A stretch of 58,229 bases of DNA from Dietzia cinnamea NBRC 102147 (GCF_001571065.1 NZ_BCSW01000018.1:1-58229); one strand, 5' to 3'; shown: positions 19,675 to 29,443, counted from the stretch's first letter. Notes: a model not told the origin generated them from the sequence alone. Numbers and translations: made by a program.

Positions 19675-20490
19675 ATGACCGAGGTTGACCAGACCACCGC
19701 CCGCCCCGTCAAGGACGCCTCCACCGTGATGGTGATCCGCGACTCCGATGCCGGCCCGGAGGTGTTCGTCGCGCGCCGCGTCAAGGGCATGGCCTTCGCC
19801 GGCGGGATGACCGTGTTCCCCGGGGGTGGCGTCGACGCCGCCGACGACGACCCTGACCTCGCCTGGACCGGCCCCTCCCCCGCGTGGTGGGCCGAGCGCC
19901 TCGGCTGCGACGAACCGCGCGCACGGCGGCTGGTCTGCGCCGCGGCCCGCGAGACCTTCGAGGAGTGCGGCGTCCTCCTCGCCGACCACCGGGACGGCGC
20001 GCCCGTCTCCGACGCGGGGCGGTACCACGCGGCGCGCACCGAGCTCGAGGCCCACGAGCTGTCGTTCAGTGCCTTTCTGGCCCGCGAGGAGCTGTCCCTC
20101 GCCGCGGATCGCCTGCGCCCGTTCGACCACTGGATCACCCCGTCGGTCGAGCCCCGCCGGTACGACACCCGGTTCTTCCTCGCCGCGTTGCCCGTGGGTC
20201 AGGAACCCGACGACCAGACCACCGAGGTCGACCTCACCATGTGGGCGCGCCCGGTCGACCTGCTCGCCGACTTCCGCGCGGGGCGCTCCATGCTCCTCCC
20301 GCCCACCTGGACCCAGCTCCGTCACCTGTCGGAGTTCCCGGACGTCGCCGCCGCCCTGGCGGCGGAACGCACGATCTCACCGATCGAGCCGGAGATCATC
20401 GAGCACCGCGGCGGCATCCGGGTGGGCTTCGACGGTTCCGACGAGTACTGGGCGGACCACCAGGCGGGGCACGCGCGCGAGAACGCCTGA
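19675..20490 (+). CDS. NUDIX hydrolase (NUDT19-like)
   Basis: A 271-residue NUDIX protein. The Nudix box is split in the way seen in NUDT19/RP2-like enzymes: the glycine part is VFPGGGVDAADDD (residues ~46-58), and the catalytic part AARETFEECGVLL follows some 35 residues later instead of directly. Such enzymes hydrolyse CoA or other nucleoside diphosphate derivatives; a CoA-type substrate is inference only. The gene lies alone between TetR and a YbjN-like gene. Confidence 0.85.
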   Translation: MTEVDQTTARPVKDASTVMVIRDSDAGPEVFVARRVKGMAFAGGMTVFPGGGVDAADDDPDLAWTGPSPAWWAERLGCDEPRARRLVCAAARETFEECGVLLADHRDGAPVSDAGRYHAARTELEAHELSFSAFLAREELSLAADRLRPFDHWITPSVEPRRYDTRFFLAALPVGQEPDDQTTEVDLTMWARPVDLLADFRAGRSMLLPPTWTQLRHLSEFPDVAAALAAERTISPIEPEIIEHRGGIRVGFDGSDEYWADHQAGHARENA

Positions 20491-20577
20491 CCGGGCGCCG
20501 ACGATCCCTGGCCCCTGTGGGTCGGACACCGCCCGAACCGCTGACGGGCGCGGTGACTCGATGGTTGACTGCCAAGC

Positions 20578-21579
20578 ATGCCGGCATTCGAGTTCGACGT
20601 GGACGCGTCGATCGCCGCCGGGTGGGACCGGTTCGCCTCCCGCCTGGCGGATCTCCTGCGTGACCTGATCCCCGGTGCCACCTTCGACCTGGCGGTGCCC
20701 GTCTTCGGCGCGCCGTCGCCCCTCACGCCGTTCATCCGCTTCACCGCGGTGGGACAGCGGCGACTCGAGGCCGAGGTCTCCGGGGGTGGATCGGACGACG
20801 CCCCCGCCCCGCTGCGACCCGCGCAACTCGCGCAACTGGCCGCGCTCGGCTGGCGGGCCGCGGACGCCGAGGCGACGGCGATGCCGACACCCGGGCCCCA
20901 GGTCGCCCTGCCCACGGACCGGGCCACCGAACTCACCCACCTCGTCGCCGGCACGCTCGAGCAGGTCTTCGGAATCCGACATCCGGTCTTCCTCCACGAC
21001 GTGGCCGACGTCGACGACCCGGACGCCCGGGCTGCGGCGTCCGGCCCGGATCCCGCGGACGCGAGCGCGGCACGCCCCGGCGGCCCCACGGAACCACACG
21101 GGAGCGGCGACGAGGACGACTTCCGCCCGCAACCCATCACCGACCCCGACCAGGCGACCAGGGCGGTGGGCGCGGCGCTCGCCGCGGTCTACCGCAGGCG
21201 CATGCACCCCGACGAGCACGACGTGTTCACCGTTCCCGCAGGCTGTGTCCTGCTCTTCGTGCGCGCACACCGCTCCCTCCCCCTCATCGTGTTCCGCAGC
21301 CCGCTGGTGACCGGGGTGCAGGACGCGGCGGCGGCCGAGACCGAGGTCGCGATCCTCAACCGCGACTCACTGTGGTGCCGGTACGTGTTCGACGGCTCGA
21401 CCATCACGGCCGAGTCGGAGTTCGTCGACAGGGTGTTCGTCCCCGTCAACTTCAAGATCCACCTCGCCGAGATCACCGCCGAACTCGACGACGTCTACCC
21501 CGATCTCGCGCGACGAGTCGCCGGCGGGAACTCCCGCGACCTGCGCGCCTCCGACGATCCCGGCACCGGTGAGACGTAG
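20578..21579 (+). CDS. YbjN/T3SS-chaperone-like (TY-Chap) protein
   Basis: Conserved protein of 333 residues, resembling the actinobacterial group related to YbjN and type III secretion chaperones. Two alpha/beta halves (residues ~1-140 and ~195-320) flank a Gly/Pro/Asp-rich linker. Clear landmarks are the N-terminal helix AGWDRFASRLADLLRDL and the C-terminal WCRYVFDGSTITAESEFVDRVFVP. No catalytic motif is visible. The assignment is by general resemblance only; the 53-base gap to the lipoprotein gene downstream suggests cotranscription. Confidence 0.55.
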   Translation: MPAFEFDVDASIAAGWDRFASRLADLLRDLIPGATFDLAVPVFGAPSPLTPFIRFTAVGQRRLEAEVSGGGSDDAPAPLRPAQLAQLAALGWRAADAEATAMPTPGPQVALPTDRATELTHLVAGTLEQVFGIRHPVFLHDVADVDDPDARAAASGPDPADASAARPGGPTEPHGSGDEDDFRPQPITDPDQATRAVGAALAAVYRRRMHPDEHDVFTVPAGCVLLFVRAHRSLPLIVFRSPLVTGVQDAAAAETEVAILNRDSLWCRYVFDGSTITAESEFVDRVFVPVNFKIHLAEITAELDDVYPDLARRVAGGNSRDLRASDDPGTGET

Positions 21580-21631
21580 GATCGGCACCGCCGGGAAGGG
21601 CCCGGCGCCCGATCCCGCCACAGGAGTGCCC

Positions 21632-22165
21632 ATGCGTCGCGCCGCCCTCGTCGCCGTGGTCACCGCAGCGACCATGCTCACCAGTTCCTGTTCGCTCGTC
21701 GGAGGCGACGAACGACGCGGAGTACCCGCCCCAGCCGCCGCACCGAGCGGGCCGCTGCCCACTTCCCAGCAGTTCGACCGGCCGTTCCCGGTGTCCGCCG
21801 AGAACTGGGACGCCACCGTCACGGTGTCGAACCTGCGGTTCGTGCAGTCCTACTCGTACCCGGACCCCGTCCTCGTGGTGGACGTGCGCGCGGTCCAGTC
21901 CGCCGGCCAACCGGAGATCGGCCCCGAGGACCTCACCGCCTATGACCCGTCGGGCCGGCCGTTCGAGCGGATCACCGACCCCTCCGGGACAGTGCCCGAC
22001 CCGCTCGTCCCGTCGGTGATGACGACCCCCGGGCAGGAGATCAACGGCATGGTGGCGTGGACCGTGCCCCGTGGAGCCAGGGTCGGCCGCATCGACCTGA
22101 CGAGCCCGTCCACGATCGGATCGATCACGGTGACGCGACAGCCCGTCGATCCGACGCCGTCCTAG
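21632..22165 (+). CDS. Predicted secreted lipoprotein
   Basis: A 177-residue exported protein. The signal peptide MRRAALVAVVTAATMLTSSC ends in a Cys that could be lipidated, though the lipobox (TSSC, with Leu at -4) is weak. The mature part is Pro/Ala-rich at first and then beta-rich (WDATVTVSNLRFVQ), like the DUF4352 immunoglobulin-like lipoproteins, but I cannot assign a family. AGGAG sits five bases before ATG 21632. The stop overlaps the convergent gene's stop within CTAG. Confidence 0.72.
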   Translation: MRRAALVAVVTAATMLTSSCSLVGGDERRGVPAPAAAPSGPLPTSQQFDRPFPVSAENWDATVTVSNLRFVQSYSYPDPVLVVDVRAVQSAGQPEIGPEDLTAYDPSGRPFERITDPSGTVPDPLVPSVMTTPGQEINGMVAWTVPRGARVGRIDLTSPSTIGSITVTRQPVDPTPS

Positions 22166-22557
22166 GCACCCGCCGGGCCCGCTCCCGCCGGATCCGCCGC
22201 GACGTACGTCCACCGCCCTCCCCTGCGCTCGAACAGGGAACGCTCACGCATCACCCCCCGGTCGCCGGGCTCGACGTACCTCGCCTCGAACTCGACCACC
22301 CCGTCGTCGTCACCCTCGCCCCCGGCGACCACCTCCAGGACGGTGAGCCCGGTCCACTCCACACCCGACGCCTCCACGACCGGCGGACGCGTCCGCGGAT
22401 GCCACGTGCGCCAGAGGTGGTCCGTCCGTCCGAGCGCGAACGCCGTATAGCGCGAGCGCATCAGCTCCTCCGCCGTCCGCGCGGGCACCCCGTCCTCCAC
22501 GAGCGGGCCGCAACACGCCCCGAGATCGATCCCACTGCCACACGGGCACGCACTCAT
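22162..22557 (-). CDS. YchJ family protein (UPF0225, SEC-C motif)
   Basis: A 131-residue protein starting with the SEC-C-like zinc motif CPCGSGIDLGACCGP, followed by the YchJ core (AEELMRSRYTAFALG, then HLWRTWHPRTRP and a beta-rich NTF2-like domain with VEFEARYV). The function of YchJ is not established. Its stop (TAG) and the lipoprotein's stop (TAG) share the palindrome CTAG, so the two converging genes overlap by a few bases. Confidence 0.85.
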   Translation of the reverse strand: MSACPCGSGIDLGACCGPLVEDGVPARTAEELMRSRYTAFALGRTDHLWRTWHPRTRPPVVEASGVEWTGLTVLEVVAGGEGDDDGVVEFEARYVEPGDRGVMRERSLFERRGGRWTYVAADPAGAGPAGA

Positions 22558-22670
22558 CCGTCTGCTCCGTTCCCCGATGATCCGCCCAGGTTACCGACGC
22601 ACGAGGCCACCCCTGCCGACCCCCGCGACGCGGACCCCGCTGCCCCCGCCGGACTATCGTGAACGGTGAC

Positions 22671-22919
22671 ATGTCTGGACTAGCCTCCCTCCGTTCCCTC
22701 GCGCGGCGCCGCGCCGACCCGGACCTCGCCGCCCTGCGGGTACGGTCCTGCCGCGACCTGTGCAACTGGAACCGCACGCCCGTCGAGCGCCGCGGCGAGC
22801 CCCTGTTCGCGTGCCGGGGCTGCGGCTCCCAGTGGGTCCCCAGCGAGCAGTGGACGCCGCGCGAGGCCGACGGCGCCATCCCACCGGCCGTCCTCGAGCT
22901 GCTCCGCTCGGACGACTGA
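22671..22919 (+). CDS. Small CxxC protein, unrecognised
   Basis: An 82-residue basic then acidic protein. It contains two cysteine pairs: CRDLC in the first half and ACRGCGSQWVPSE in the second, which suggests a zinc ribbon or rubredoxin-like knuckle. ATG 22671 is chosen over an in-frame GTG 12 bases upstream. I recognise no family. It lies 41 bases upstream of the acyl-CoA ligase gene and may be cotranscribed with it. Confidence 0.6.
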   Translation: MSGLASLRSLARRRADPDLAALRVRSCRDLCNWNRTPVERRGEPLFACRGCGSQWVPSEQWTPREADGAIPPAVLELLRSDD

Positions 22920-22960
22920 CTTCACGACCCGGCCGCCGCACGCCGCTATAAGGTCAGACC

Positions 22961-24517
22961 ATGACCGACACCCCCTCACTCGCCCCCTCCACCGCCGCCT
23001 CCGACACCATTGACGCCACCCTGCGCCGATCGGCGTCCCGGTTCCCCGACCGCGTCGCCCTGACCTTCGCGGATCGTCGCTGGACCTACGCCGCCCTCGA
23101 CGCCGCCGTCGACCGCGTCGCCACCCTGCTCGCCGGGCACGGTCTCGAGGACGGCGCCCGCATCGCGGCATACGGCGTCAACTCGGACGCCTACCTCATC
23201 GCCTTCCTCGCGACCTCGCGGGCGGGTTACATCCACGTACCCGTGAACTACGCCCTCACGGGGGGTGAGCTCGAGTACCTGCTCACCGACTCGGGGGCCT
23301 CGCTCGTCCTGGTCGACCCCGCCCAGGCGCCCACTCTCGATGCGGTCCTCGACAGCCTGCCCGCCCTGACACCCCTCGCGCTGCAGCCCGCCGCCGGCGA
23401 GGCACCTGACGGCACCGTGTTGGGTACCGCACTCGAGACCGGCGACGTCACGCCCGTCGACTCGCTCGCCTCCGGCGACGACCTCGCCCAGCTGCTGTAC
23501 ACCTCGGGTACCACCTCGCGGCCCAAGGGCGCGATGATGACCCACTCCGCGCTGGTCCACGAGTACCTCAGCTGCATCTTGTCCCTTGATCTGACCGCCG
23601 ACGATGAGCCGCTCGTGACCATGCCGCTCTACCACTCCGCGGCGATGCACGTGTTCGCGATGCCGTATCTGTCACTGGGCGCGACCGTGCACCTGATGGC
23701 CGCCCCTGACGTCCCCGAGATCCTGCGCCGCATCGAAGAGGACGGGATCGGCTCCCTGTTCCTCGCACCCACCGTCTGGGTCCCCCTCGCGTCCCACCCG
23801 GACCTCGAGCGTCGCGACCTGTCGAGCCTCCGCAAGGCCCAGTACGGCGCCTCGATCATGCCCGTGACCGTTCTGCAGCGCCTGCGGGCCAGGTACCCGG
23901 AACTGGGGTTCTACAACTGTTTCGGCCAGTCCGAGATCGGCCCGCTCGCCTGCGTCCTGCGCCCCGAGGAGCACGACGACAGGCCGGCCAGCGCGGGTCG
24001 ACCGGTCTTCTTCGTCGAGGCCCGGGTGGTCGACGAGTCGGGACTCGAGGTCGCCGACGGCGAGCGGGGCGAGGTGGTCTACCGCTCCCCGCAGCTGTGC
24101 AGAGGCTACTGGAACAAGCCCGACTCCACCCGCGAGGCGTTCCGTGACGGGTGGTTCCACTCCGGGGACCTGGTCGTGCGGGACGCCGGGGGGTACATCG
24201 AGGTCGTCGACCGCATCAAGGACGTCATCAACACCGGCGGTGTCCTGGTGGCCTCCCGCGAGGTCGAGGACGCCGTGTACCAGGACGAGCGGGTCGCGGA
24301 GGTGGCGGTCATCGGTACGCCCGACCCGAAGTGGATCGAAGCGGTGACCGCCGTCGTGGTCCTCAAGGACGGCGCGGAGGCCACTGAGGACGAGATCATC
24401 GCGGGCGCGCGAGAGTACCTGGCACCGTTCAAGGTGCCCAAGCGCGTCGTGTTCGTCGACGAGTTGCCCCGCAACCAGTCCGGCAAGTTGCTCAAGCGCG
24501 AACTCCGGCAGGGGTGA
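22961..24517 (+). CDS. Acyl-CoA synthetase / AMP-dependent ligase (FadD type)
   Basis: Activates a carboxylic acid to acyl-AMP and then to acyl-CoA, 518 residues. The AMP-binding signature is YTSGTTSRPKGAMMTH (P-loop), with the adenylate motif NCFGQSE, the hinge region DRIKDVINTGG, and the C-terminal catalytic lysine in PRNQSGKLLKREL. The alpha/beta hydrolase gene downstream reads the other way. Substrate length cannot be told from the sequence; the best description is a fatty-acyl-CoA synthetase of the FadD13-like medium/long group. Confidence 0.88.
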   Translation: MTDTPSLAPSTAASDTIDATLRRSASRFPDRVALTFADRRWTYAALDAAVDRVATLLAGHGLEDGARIAAYGVNSDAYLIAFLATSRAGYIHVPVNYALTGGELEYLLTDSGASLVLVDPAQAPTLDAVLDSLPALTPLALQPAAGEAPDGTVLGTALETGDVTPVDSLASGDDLAQLLYTSGTTSRPKGAMMTHSALVHEYLSCILSLDLTADDEPLVTMPLYHSAAMHVFAMPYLSLGATVHLMAAPDVPEILRRIEEDGIGSLFLAPTVWVPLASHPDLERRDLSSLRKAQYGASIMPVTVLQRLRARYPELGFYNCFGQSEIGPLACVLRPEEHDDRPASAGRPVFFVEARVVDESGLEVADGERGEVVYRSPQLCRGYWNKPDSTREAFRDGWFHSGDLVVRDAGGYIEVVDRIKDVINTGGVLVASREVEDAVYQDERVAEVAVIGTPDPKWIEAVTAVVVLKDGAEATEDEIIAGAREYLAPFKVPKRVVFVDELPRNQSGKLLKRELRQG

Positions 24518-24533
24518 GCCGGGCGGGCGGCGG

Positions 24534-25382
24534 TCAGCCGAGCCGTTCCAGGACCTCGCGCGCGACCAGCGCGGGGTCCTCCTCGGGCAGCCAGTGGCCC
24601 CGGTCGGTGAGCGGGACGAACCGGTACTCCCCCGTCATCCTGGCCGCCGTCGCCTCGGCCCCGCTCCGCGCGATCGCCGGATCCTGCCCGCCCCACAGAT
24701 AGGTGGTGGGGACGGAGACGTCGGGCAGCTCGTAGCGTCTCATCGCGCGGTACCAGTTGAGCGCTCCCGTCAGGGCGGACCGGTCCCCGAGCACCTCGAG
24801 GTGTCGGCCCACGAGATCGTCCGGGACCTGCCCGTCGAACATGGCGCGCAGGCGGCGGGCCCCGCCTTCGAGCAGCACGTCCTCGGCCTTGCCCTCCTGC
24901 CGGAACAGTCCGAAGTAGGCCGACCGCGCCTGCTGGTCGGGATCGGACTTGATCGCGTGGCCGAACGCCCCGAGATGCGGCACGGAGATGGCCGTGAGGC
25001 TCGCGACCCGGCTCGCGTGGTGGGCGGCCAGCCACCACGCGACGCACGCGCCCCAGTCGTGCCCGAGGACGTGCCCGCGCTCCAGCCCGAAGCGGTCCAT
25101 CACCGCCAGCGCGTCGTCGGCCAGGTGCTCGATCGCGTACGCATCGACGCCTTCCGGCCGGGCATCGGGTGAGTACCCGCGCTGCATCGGGGCGATCACC
25201 CGCACGCCCTGCCCGGCGAGACTCTCCGCGACACCCTTCCACTCCCACGCCGATTCGGGGAAACCGTGCAGTGCCAGCACCGTGCGCGCCGGCTCCTCGG
25301 CCGGCGCCCCGCCGTTCCCCTCCCAGACCAGCACGTCGAGCGCGCCGACCGGGACGTCCACTGAGACTGTGCGTGGTTCCAT
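24534..25382 (-). CDS. Alpha/beta hydrolase, epoxide-hydrolase-like
   Basis: A 282-residue alpha/beta-hydrolase. The nucleophile elbow is GHDWGA with Asp rather than Ser, as in epoxide hydrolases and haloalkane dehalogenases. HGFPES supplies the oxyanion/halide-binding HGxP, WGGQDPAI the acid Asp, and DRGHWLPEEDP the catalytic His. A cap domain lies between residues ~135 and 215. The physiological substrate is unknown. It converges with the acyl-CoA ligase, leaving 16 bases between stops. Confidence 0.85.
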   Translation of the reverse strand: MEPRTVSVDVPVGALDVLVWEGNGGAPAEEPARTVLALHGFPESAWEWKGVAESLAGQGVRVIAPMQRGYSPDARPEGVDAYAIEHLADDALAVMDRFGLERGHVLGHDWGACVAWWLAAHHASRVASLTAISVPHLGAFGHAIKSDPDQQARSAYFGLFRQEGKAEDVLLEGGARRLRAMFDGQVPDDLVGRHLEVLGDRSALTGALNWYRAMRRYELPDVSVPTTYLWGGQDPAIARSGAEATAARMTGEYRFVPLTDRGHWLPEEDPALVAREVLERLG

Positions 25383-25391
25383 ACGCGGACC

Positions 25392-26195
25392 CTAACCGGT
25401 CCGGGGCTCACCGCGGGCGACTTCCCGGGCGCGCCGTTCGTTCCAGTCGTGGACCAGCCACATCTCCACTACCAGCGGATCGACCGCGGCCTCGCTCGCC
25501 CACGTGGCGACCACGTCGAGGTAACGCTGGTAGCGCCGGGGCGTCAGCCGCGCGGAGGACTCGATCTCGGTCCACCCGGCGTGCACCAGAGTCCCGATCC
25601 CGGCGGGGTCGACCGGCACGATGCTCTCCGCAGACCACGCCATGCCCAATGAGGACAGGTAGAGCGAGGCGAGCGGATACCCCAGGTCCGGGACGCCGCG
25701 GCCCGCGCCCCCGGGCGCGCCGTGACGCAGCAGGTTCATGGCCTCCACCGGCGCGTCGAGCCAGTCCACGACCTCGTGCAGCACCAGGGGAAAACCATGG
25801 GGTGACACCGAACGCCACCCGGCACGGTCCCTGGCGGGGACACGGAAGTCGGGTAGCCCCCGCCTCACGCCGGACCGCAGCGGGTGGGCGGATAGCCAGG
25901 CCGCGCACATGTAGAGCGTCACCACGGATTCCTCCAGGCTACCGCGGGCGCGGCGGCCCGCCGCCCACAGATCACTCCTGCGCAGGTAGCCCGACCCGGA
26001 CTGCACGATCCCGCCGTCGGGCCCTCCCGCGACGAGACGAAGGTCGATCCCCCTCTCCGCGAGCCGGAGGTTCCAGCGGTCGAGGTCGATCTCCACGTAC
26101 TCGTCCGCGACGAGCAGGGCGGGCGGCTGGGCGCGGCACCAGTCGAGACAGTCCGCGGGTAGTTCGGGCGCGAGGCGGGGTCCGGTGGTGGTCAT
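25392..26195 (-). CDS. Hypothetical protein, unrecognised
   Basis: A 267-residue cytosolic protein without transmembrane segments. It is helical, with several Trp residues in helical-looking contexts (DLWAAGRRARGSLEESVV, VVDWLDAPVEAMNLL, DPLVVEMWLVHDWNERRAREV). No catalytic or metal motif was found. A distant resemblance to OGG-fold DNA-repair-like proteins came to mind but is not supported by any recognised motif. ATG 26195 is used; an in-frame GTG at 26225 is the alternative. It sits between the epoxide-hydrolase-like gene and gcvP on the same strand. Confidence 0.6.
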   Translation of the reverse strand: MTTTGPRLAPELPADCLDWCRAQPPALLVADEYVEIDLDRWNLRLAERGIDLRLVAGGPDGGIVQSGSGYLRRSDLWAAGRRARGSLEESVVTLYMCAAWLSAHPLRSGVRRGLPDFRVPARDRAGWRSVSPHGFPLVLHEVVDWLDAPVEAMNLLRHGAPGGAGRGVPDLGYPLASLYLSSLGMAWSAESIVPVDPAGIGTLVHAGWTEIESSARLTPRRYQRYLDVVATWASEAAVDPLVVEMWLVHDWNERRAREVARGEPRTG

Positions 26196-26258
26196 GCCCC
26201 GCACGGTGTCATACGGGTACGACACTTCCCGGACCCCGAGCCCGGCCGCGGCCGCCGC

Positions 26259-29135
26259 TCAGTCCTGCGCGAACGCCTCGAGGGGCGGGCAGGAGCAGAC
26301 GAGGTTCCGGTCTCCGTGCGCGCCGTCGATCCGGCGGACGGCGGGCCAGACCTTCGGCCGCCAGGCCGAACCGAGGGGATAGCCGGCGACACTGCGCGGG
26401 TACGCGTGGTCCCACTCGTCGGTGGAGACGCTCTCGGCCGTGTGGGGCGCACCGCGCAGCGGGTTGTCCTCCACGGTCCACTCGCCGGCGGCGACGCGGT
26501 CGATCTCCGCGCGGATGGCCGCCATCGCCTCGCAGAACGCGTCGAGCTCGGCCAGGTCCTCGCTCTCCGTCGGCTCCACCATCAGGGTGTTGGGCACCGG
26601 GAAGCTCATGGTGGGCGCGTGGAACCCGTAGTCGGCAAGCCTCTTGGCGACGTCGTCGATCGAGATGCCGACCGAGTCGATGAGCGGGCGCAGGTCGAGG
26701 ATGCACTCGTGCGCGACCCAGCCCCCCTCGCCGGAGTACAGGACCGGGAATTGCTCGCCGATGCGTCGGGCCAGGTAGTTGGCGCTCGCTATCGCGGTCA
26801 GCGTGGCCGTGCGCAGGCCGTCTGCGCCCATCATCCGGATGTAGGCCCAGGTGATCGGCAAGATCGACGCGGAGCCGAAGGCCGCCGCCGAGACCGCGCC
26901 GCCCGAGCCCAGCCCGGACTCGTGCGGATGGCCGGGGAGGAACTCGCGCAGGTGCTCGGCTACAGCCACCGGACCGACGCCCGGTCCGCCGCCACCGTGC
27001 GGGATGCAAAAGGTCTTGTGCAGGTTCAGGTGGCTCACGTCGCCGCCGAACCGGCCCGGACGCGCGACGCCCACGAGCGCGTTGAGGTTCGCGCCGTCGA
27101 TGTAGACCTGGCCGCCCGCGTCGTGGACGATCGCGCAGATGTCCTCGATGTCGTGCTCGTACACGCCGTGGGTCGACGGGTAGGTGATCATGATCGCCGC
27201 CAGCTCGGAACCGTGCTTGTCGACCTTCGCCCGCAGGTCGTCGACGTCCACGTCGCCGTTCTCGCGGCAGGCCACCACGACCACCTTCATGCCGGCCATC
27301 ACGGCCGACGCCGCGTTCGTCCCGTGCGCCGAGGACGGGATGAGGCAGACCGTCCGGTCGTCGTCGCCGCGGGAGCGGTGGTACTCGCGGATGGCCAGCA
27401 GGCCCGCGTACTCGCCCTGGCTGCCGGCGTTGGGCTGGAGGCTGACGGCGGCGTAACCGGTGATGTCGACCAGCCACTGCTCGACGTCTCCGATCAGCTC
27501 GCGGATCCCGGCGGTCTGCTCGGCCGGAGCGAAGGGGTGGAGCCGGTTGAACTCCGGCCACGTGATCGGTTCCATCTCGGTGGTGGCGTTGAGCTTCATG
27601 GTGCACGAACCGAGCGGGATCATGGTCCGGTCCAGCGCCATGTCCTTATCGGACAGCGCCCTGAGGTACCGCAGCATGGCCGTCTCGGTGCGGTAGCGGA
27701 CGAACGCCTCGTGCTGCAGGAACTCGCTCGTGCGGTCACCGTGGGTCGGGTCGACCGTGATCTCGGTGCGGGCGGCGTCGGCACCGAACGCGTCGAGGAC
27801 GATCCCCACGTGCTCGGCGGTGGTGGCCTCGTCACACGAGACGGACACCGTGTCGTCGTCGACCTTCCACAGGTTCACGCCGCGCGCGGCGGCAGCGCCG
27901 AGCACCTCGTCGGCGCGGCCCGGCACGCGGGCGCGGACGGTGTCGAAGAACGCGTCGTGCAGCACCTCCACCCCGGCGGCGCGGAGTCCGTCGGCGAGCG
28001 CGGCGGCATGGGCGTGGACGCGCCGGGCGATGGCCGTGAGGCCCTCCGCGCCGTGGTAGGAGGCGTACATCGCCGCGAGGACGGCCAGCAGGACCTGCGC
28101 GGTACAGATGTTGGACGTGGCCTTCTCGCGACGGATGTGCTGCTCCCGCGTCTGCAGGGCCAGTCGGTAGGCGACGCGCCCGTCCTCGTCCGTCGAGACA
28201 CCGACCAGCCGGCCGGGGAGATTGCGTGCGTGCGCGGAGCGACACGCCAGGAACCCGGCGTGGGGCCCGCCGAAACCCATGGGGACGCCGAACCGCTGCG
28301 TGGTGCCGAAGCACGCGTCCGCGCCCTTCTCCCCCGCCGGCGTGTGGACCGTCGCGGCCAGCAGGTCGACGCCCGCGGCGACCATGACGCCGCGCTCGTG
28401 GCACTTCTCGATGAGGGGCGCCACGTCGGCGACGCGGCCGGAGGCACCGGGGGTCTGGACCAGGGCCCCGAAGAACTCGCCGTCCGGGAGCCCGTCGTCG
28501 ACGAGGTTCGCCGTGACCAGTTCGATGCCGAGGGGCTCGGCGCGGGTGGCGAGGATCGCCGCGGTCTGGGGGAAGATGTCGGCGTCGACGGCGAAGCGGG
28601 GGCTCTTGGACGAGCGGTTGGCCCGTCGCAGCATCGTCATGGCCTCGGCCGCGGCGGTCCCCTCGTCGAGCATGGAGGCGTTGGCCATGTCCATGCCGGT
28701 CAGGTCCGAGACCATCGTCTGGAAGTTCAGCAGCGCCTCGAGACGGCCCTGGCTGATCTCCGGCTGGTACGGGGTGTAGCCGGTGTACCAGGCCGGGCTC
28801 TCGATGATGTTGCGAATCAGCACCGGCGGCGTGAGGGTGTCGTAGTAGCCCTGCCCGATCATGGACACCGCGACGGTGTTGCGGTCGGCCAGCGCCCGCA
28901 GCGCCGCGAGGGTGTCGGCTTCCGACAGCGGCTCCGGGAGCGCGTTGATGCCTGCCGCCCGTCCGTCCGAGCCGACCTCGTCGAGGATGACCGAGGGGAC
29001 GGCGCGCTCGGCGAGCTCGTCCAGGGAGCCGACGCCGATGGTGTCCAGGATCCGCGCGAGTCCGTCGGCATCGGGGCCCAGATGGCGGGCGACGAACTCG
29101 CCTCCGGTCCGGGCAGTGTGGGGGGTCGTCGTCAC
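26259..29135 (-). CDS. gcvP: Glycine dehydrogenase (decarboxylating), P-protein of glycine cleavage
   Basis: Pyridoxal-phosphate enzyme that decarboxylates glycine and hands the aminomethyl group to lipoylated GcvH. The 958-residue length matches the single-chain (fused PA-PB) type. The PLP lysine sits in [14 protein letters not shown], with [10 protein letters not shown] and [12 protein letters not shown] as further conserved blocks. GTG 29135 follows GAGGAG by six bases. The leader contains a tandem glycine riboswitch. gcvH lies about 3 kb upstream in the same transcriptional direction; gcvT is not in the window. Confidence 0.97.
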   Translation of the reverse strand: MTTTPHTARTGGEFVARHLGPDADGLARILDTIGVGSLDELAERAVPSVILDEVGSDGRAAGINALPEPLSEADTLAALRALADRNTVAVSMIGQGYYDTLTPPVLIRNIIESPAWYTGYTPYQPEISQGRLEALLNFQTMVSDLTGMDMANASMLDEGTAAAEAMTMLRRANRSSKSPRFAVDADIFPQTAAILATRAEPLGIELVTANLVDDGLPDGEFFGALVQTPGASGRVADVAPLIEKCHERGVMVAAGVDLLAATVHTPAGEKGADACFGTTQRFGVPMGFGGPHAGFLACRSAHARNLPGRLVGVSTDEDGRVAYRLALQTREQHIRREKATSNICTAQVLLAVLAAMYASYHGAEGLTAIARRVHAHAAALADGLRAAGVEVLHDAFFDTVRARVPGRADEVLGAAAARGVNLWKVDDDTVSVSCDEATTAEHVGIVLDAFGADAARTEITVDPTHGDRTSEFLQHEAFVRYRTETAMLRYLRALSDKDMALDRTMIPLGSCTMKLNATTEMEPITWPEFNRLHPFAPAEQTAGIRELIGDVEQWLVDITGYAAVSLQPNAGSQGEYAGLLAIREYHRSRGDDDRTVCLIPSSAHGTNAASAVMAGMKVVVVACRENGDVDVDDLRAKVDKHGSELAAIMITYPSTHGVYEHDIEDICAIVHDAGGQVYIDGANLNALVGVARPGRFGGDVSHLNLHKTFCIPHGGGGPGVGPVAVAEHLREFLPGHPHESGLGSGGAVSAAAFGSASILPITWAYIRMMGADGLRTATLTAIASANYLARRIGEQFPVLYSGEGGWVAHECILDLRPLIDSVGISIDDVAKRLADYGFHAPTMSFPVPNTLMVEPTESEDLAELDAFCEAMAAIRAEIDRVAAGEWTVEDNPLRGAPHTAESVSTDEWDHAYPRSVAGYPLGSAWRPKVWPAVRRIDGAHGDRNLVCSCPPLEAFAQD

Positions 29136-29155
29136 AGGTGCTCCTCAGGTGGCGG

Positions 29156-29175
29156 GGCCGCCCGGACAGGCGGCC
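29156..29175 (-). promoter_or_regulatory. Hairpin in the gcvP leader, possible riboswitch expression platform
   Basis: A perfect 7-bp stem (GGCCGCC/GGCGGCC, six-base loop) lies between the second glycine aptamer and the gcvP ribosome-binding site. It has no U-run after it, so transcription termination is unlikely, and control of ribosome access or Rho-dependent termination is the better guess. Confidence 0.4.
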
Positions 29176-29186
29176 TGCGGGCCGGT

Positions 29187-29400
29187 GCTCCCTCTCCGCT
29201 CTGTCCCCTGCCGGACGGGTGCCGGCGCCTGAGAGATTCGCGGGACCCTCACGACGGACCCCCGCTTTCCCCGTGGGCGGGTGGTCTGTTCCACCGCTCT
29301 CCAGAGGCGTTCGACGACCGCACGGTCCGGGTGCCTGAGAGATTCTCGGAGAGGAGTTGCTCCTTCGGCGCCCGCGGCCATGGCCGCGGAGCTCTCCCGT
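29187..29400 (-). ncRNA. Tandem glycine riboswitch upstream of gcvP
   Basis: Two glycine aptamers lie in the gcvP leader. The conserved 3' box CTCTCAGGC occurs twice on the minus strand (29333-29341 and 29227-29235), each preceded by GAAT. The first aptamer also has the 5' GGGAGAG near 29390-29400 and the CGCCGAAGGAGCAA core (29357-29370); the second ends in GGACAGAG...GGAGAGG near 29190-29208. This is the standard glycine-sensing arrangement that turns on glycine catabolism when glycine is abundant. Confidence 0.92.
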
Positions 29401-29443
29401 GGGACGCGTGAACGCACCGCCGAGTCTAGACGACGACGGCCGA

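Noticed and set aside
26316-29411. A 1031-codon open frame on the plus strand opposite gcvP and its leader
   Set aside because: It is a third-codon-position GC shadow of gcvP with implausible Gly/Val/Asp/Arg-rich composition, and it runs through the riboswitch. gcvP has clear motifs on the other strand.
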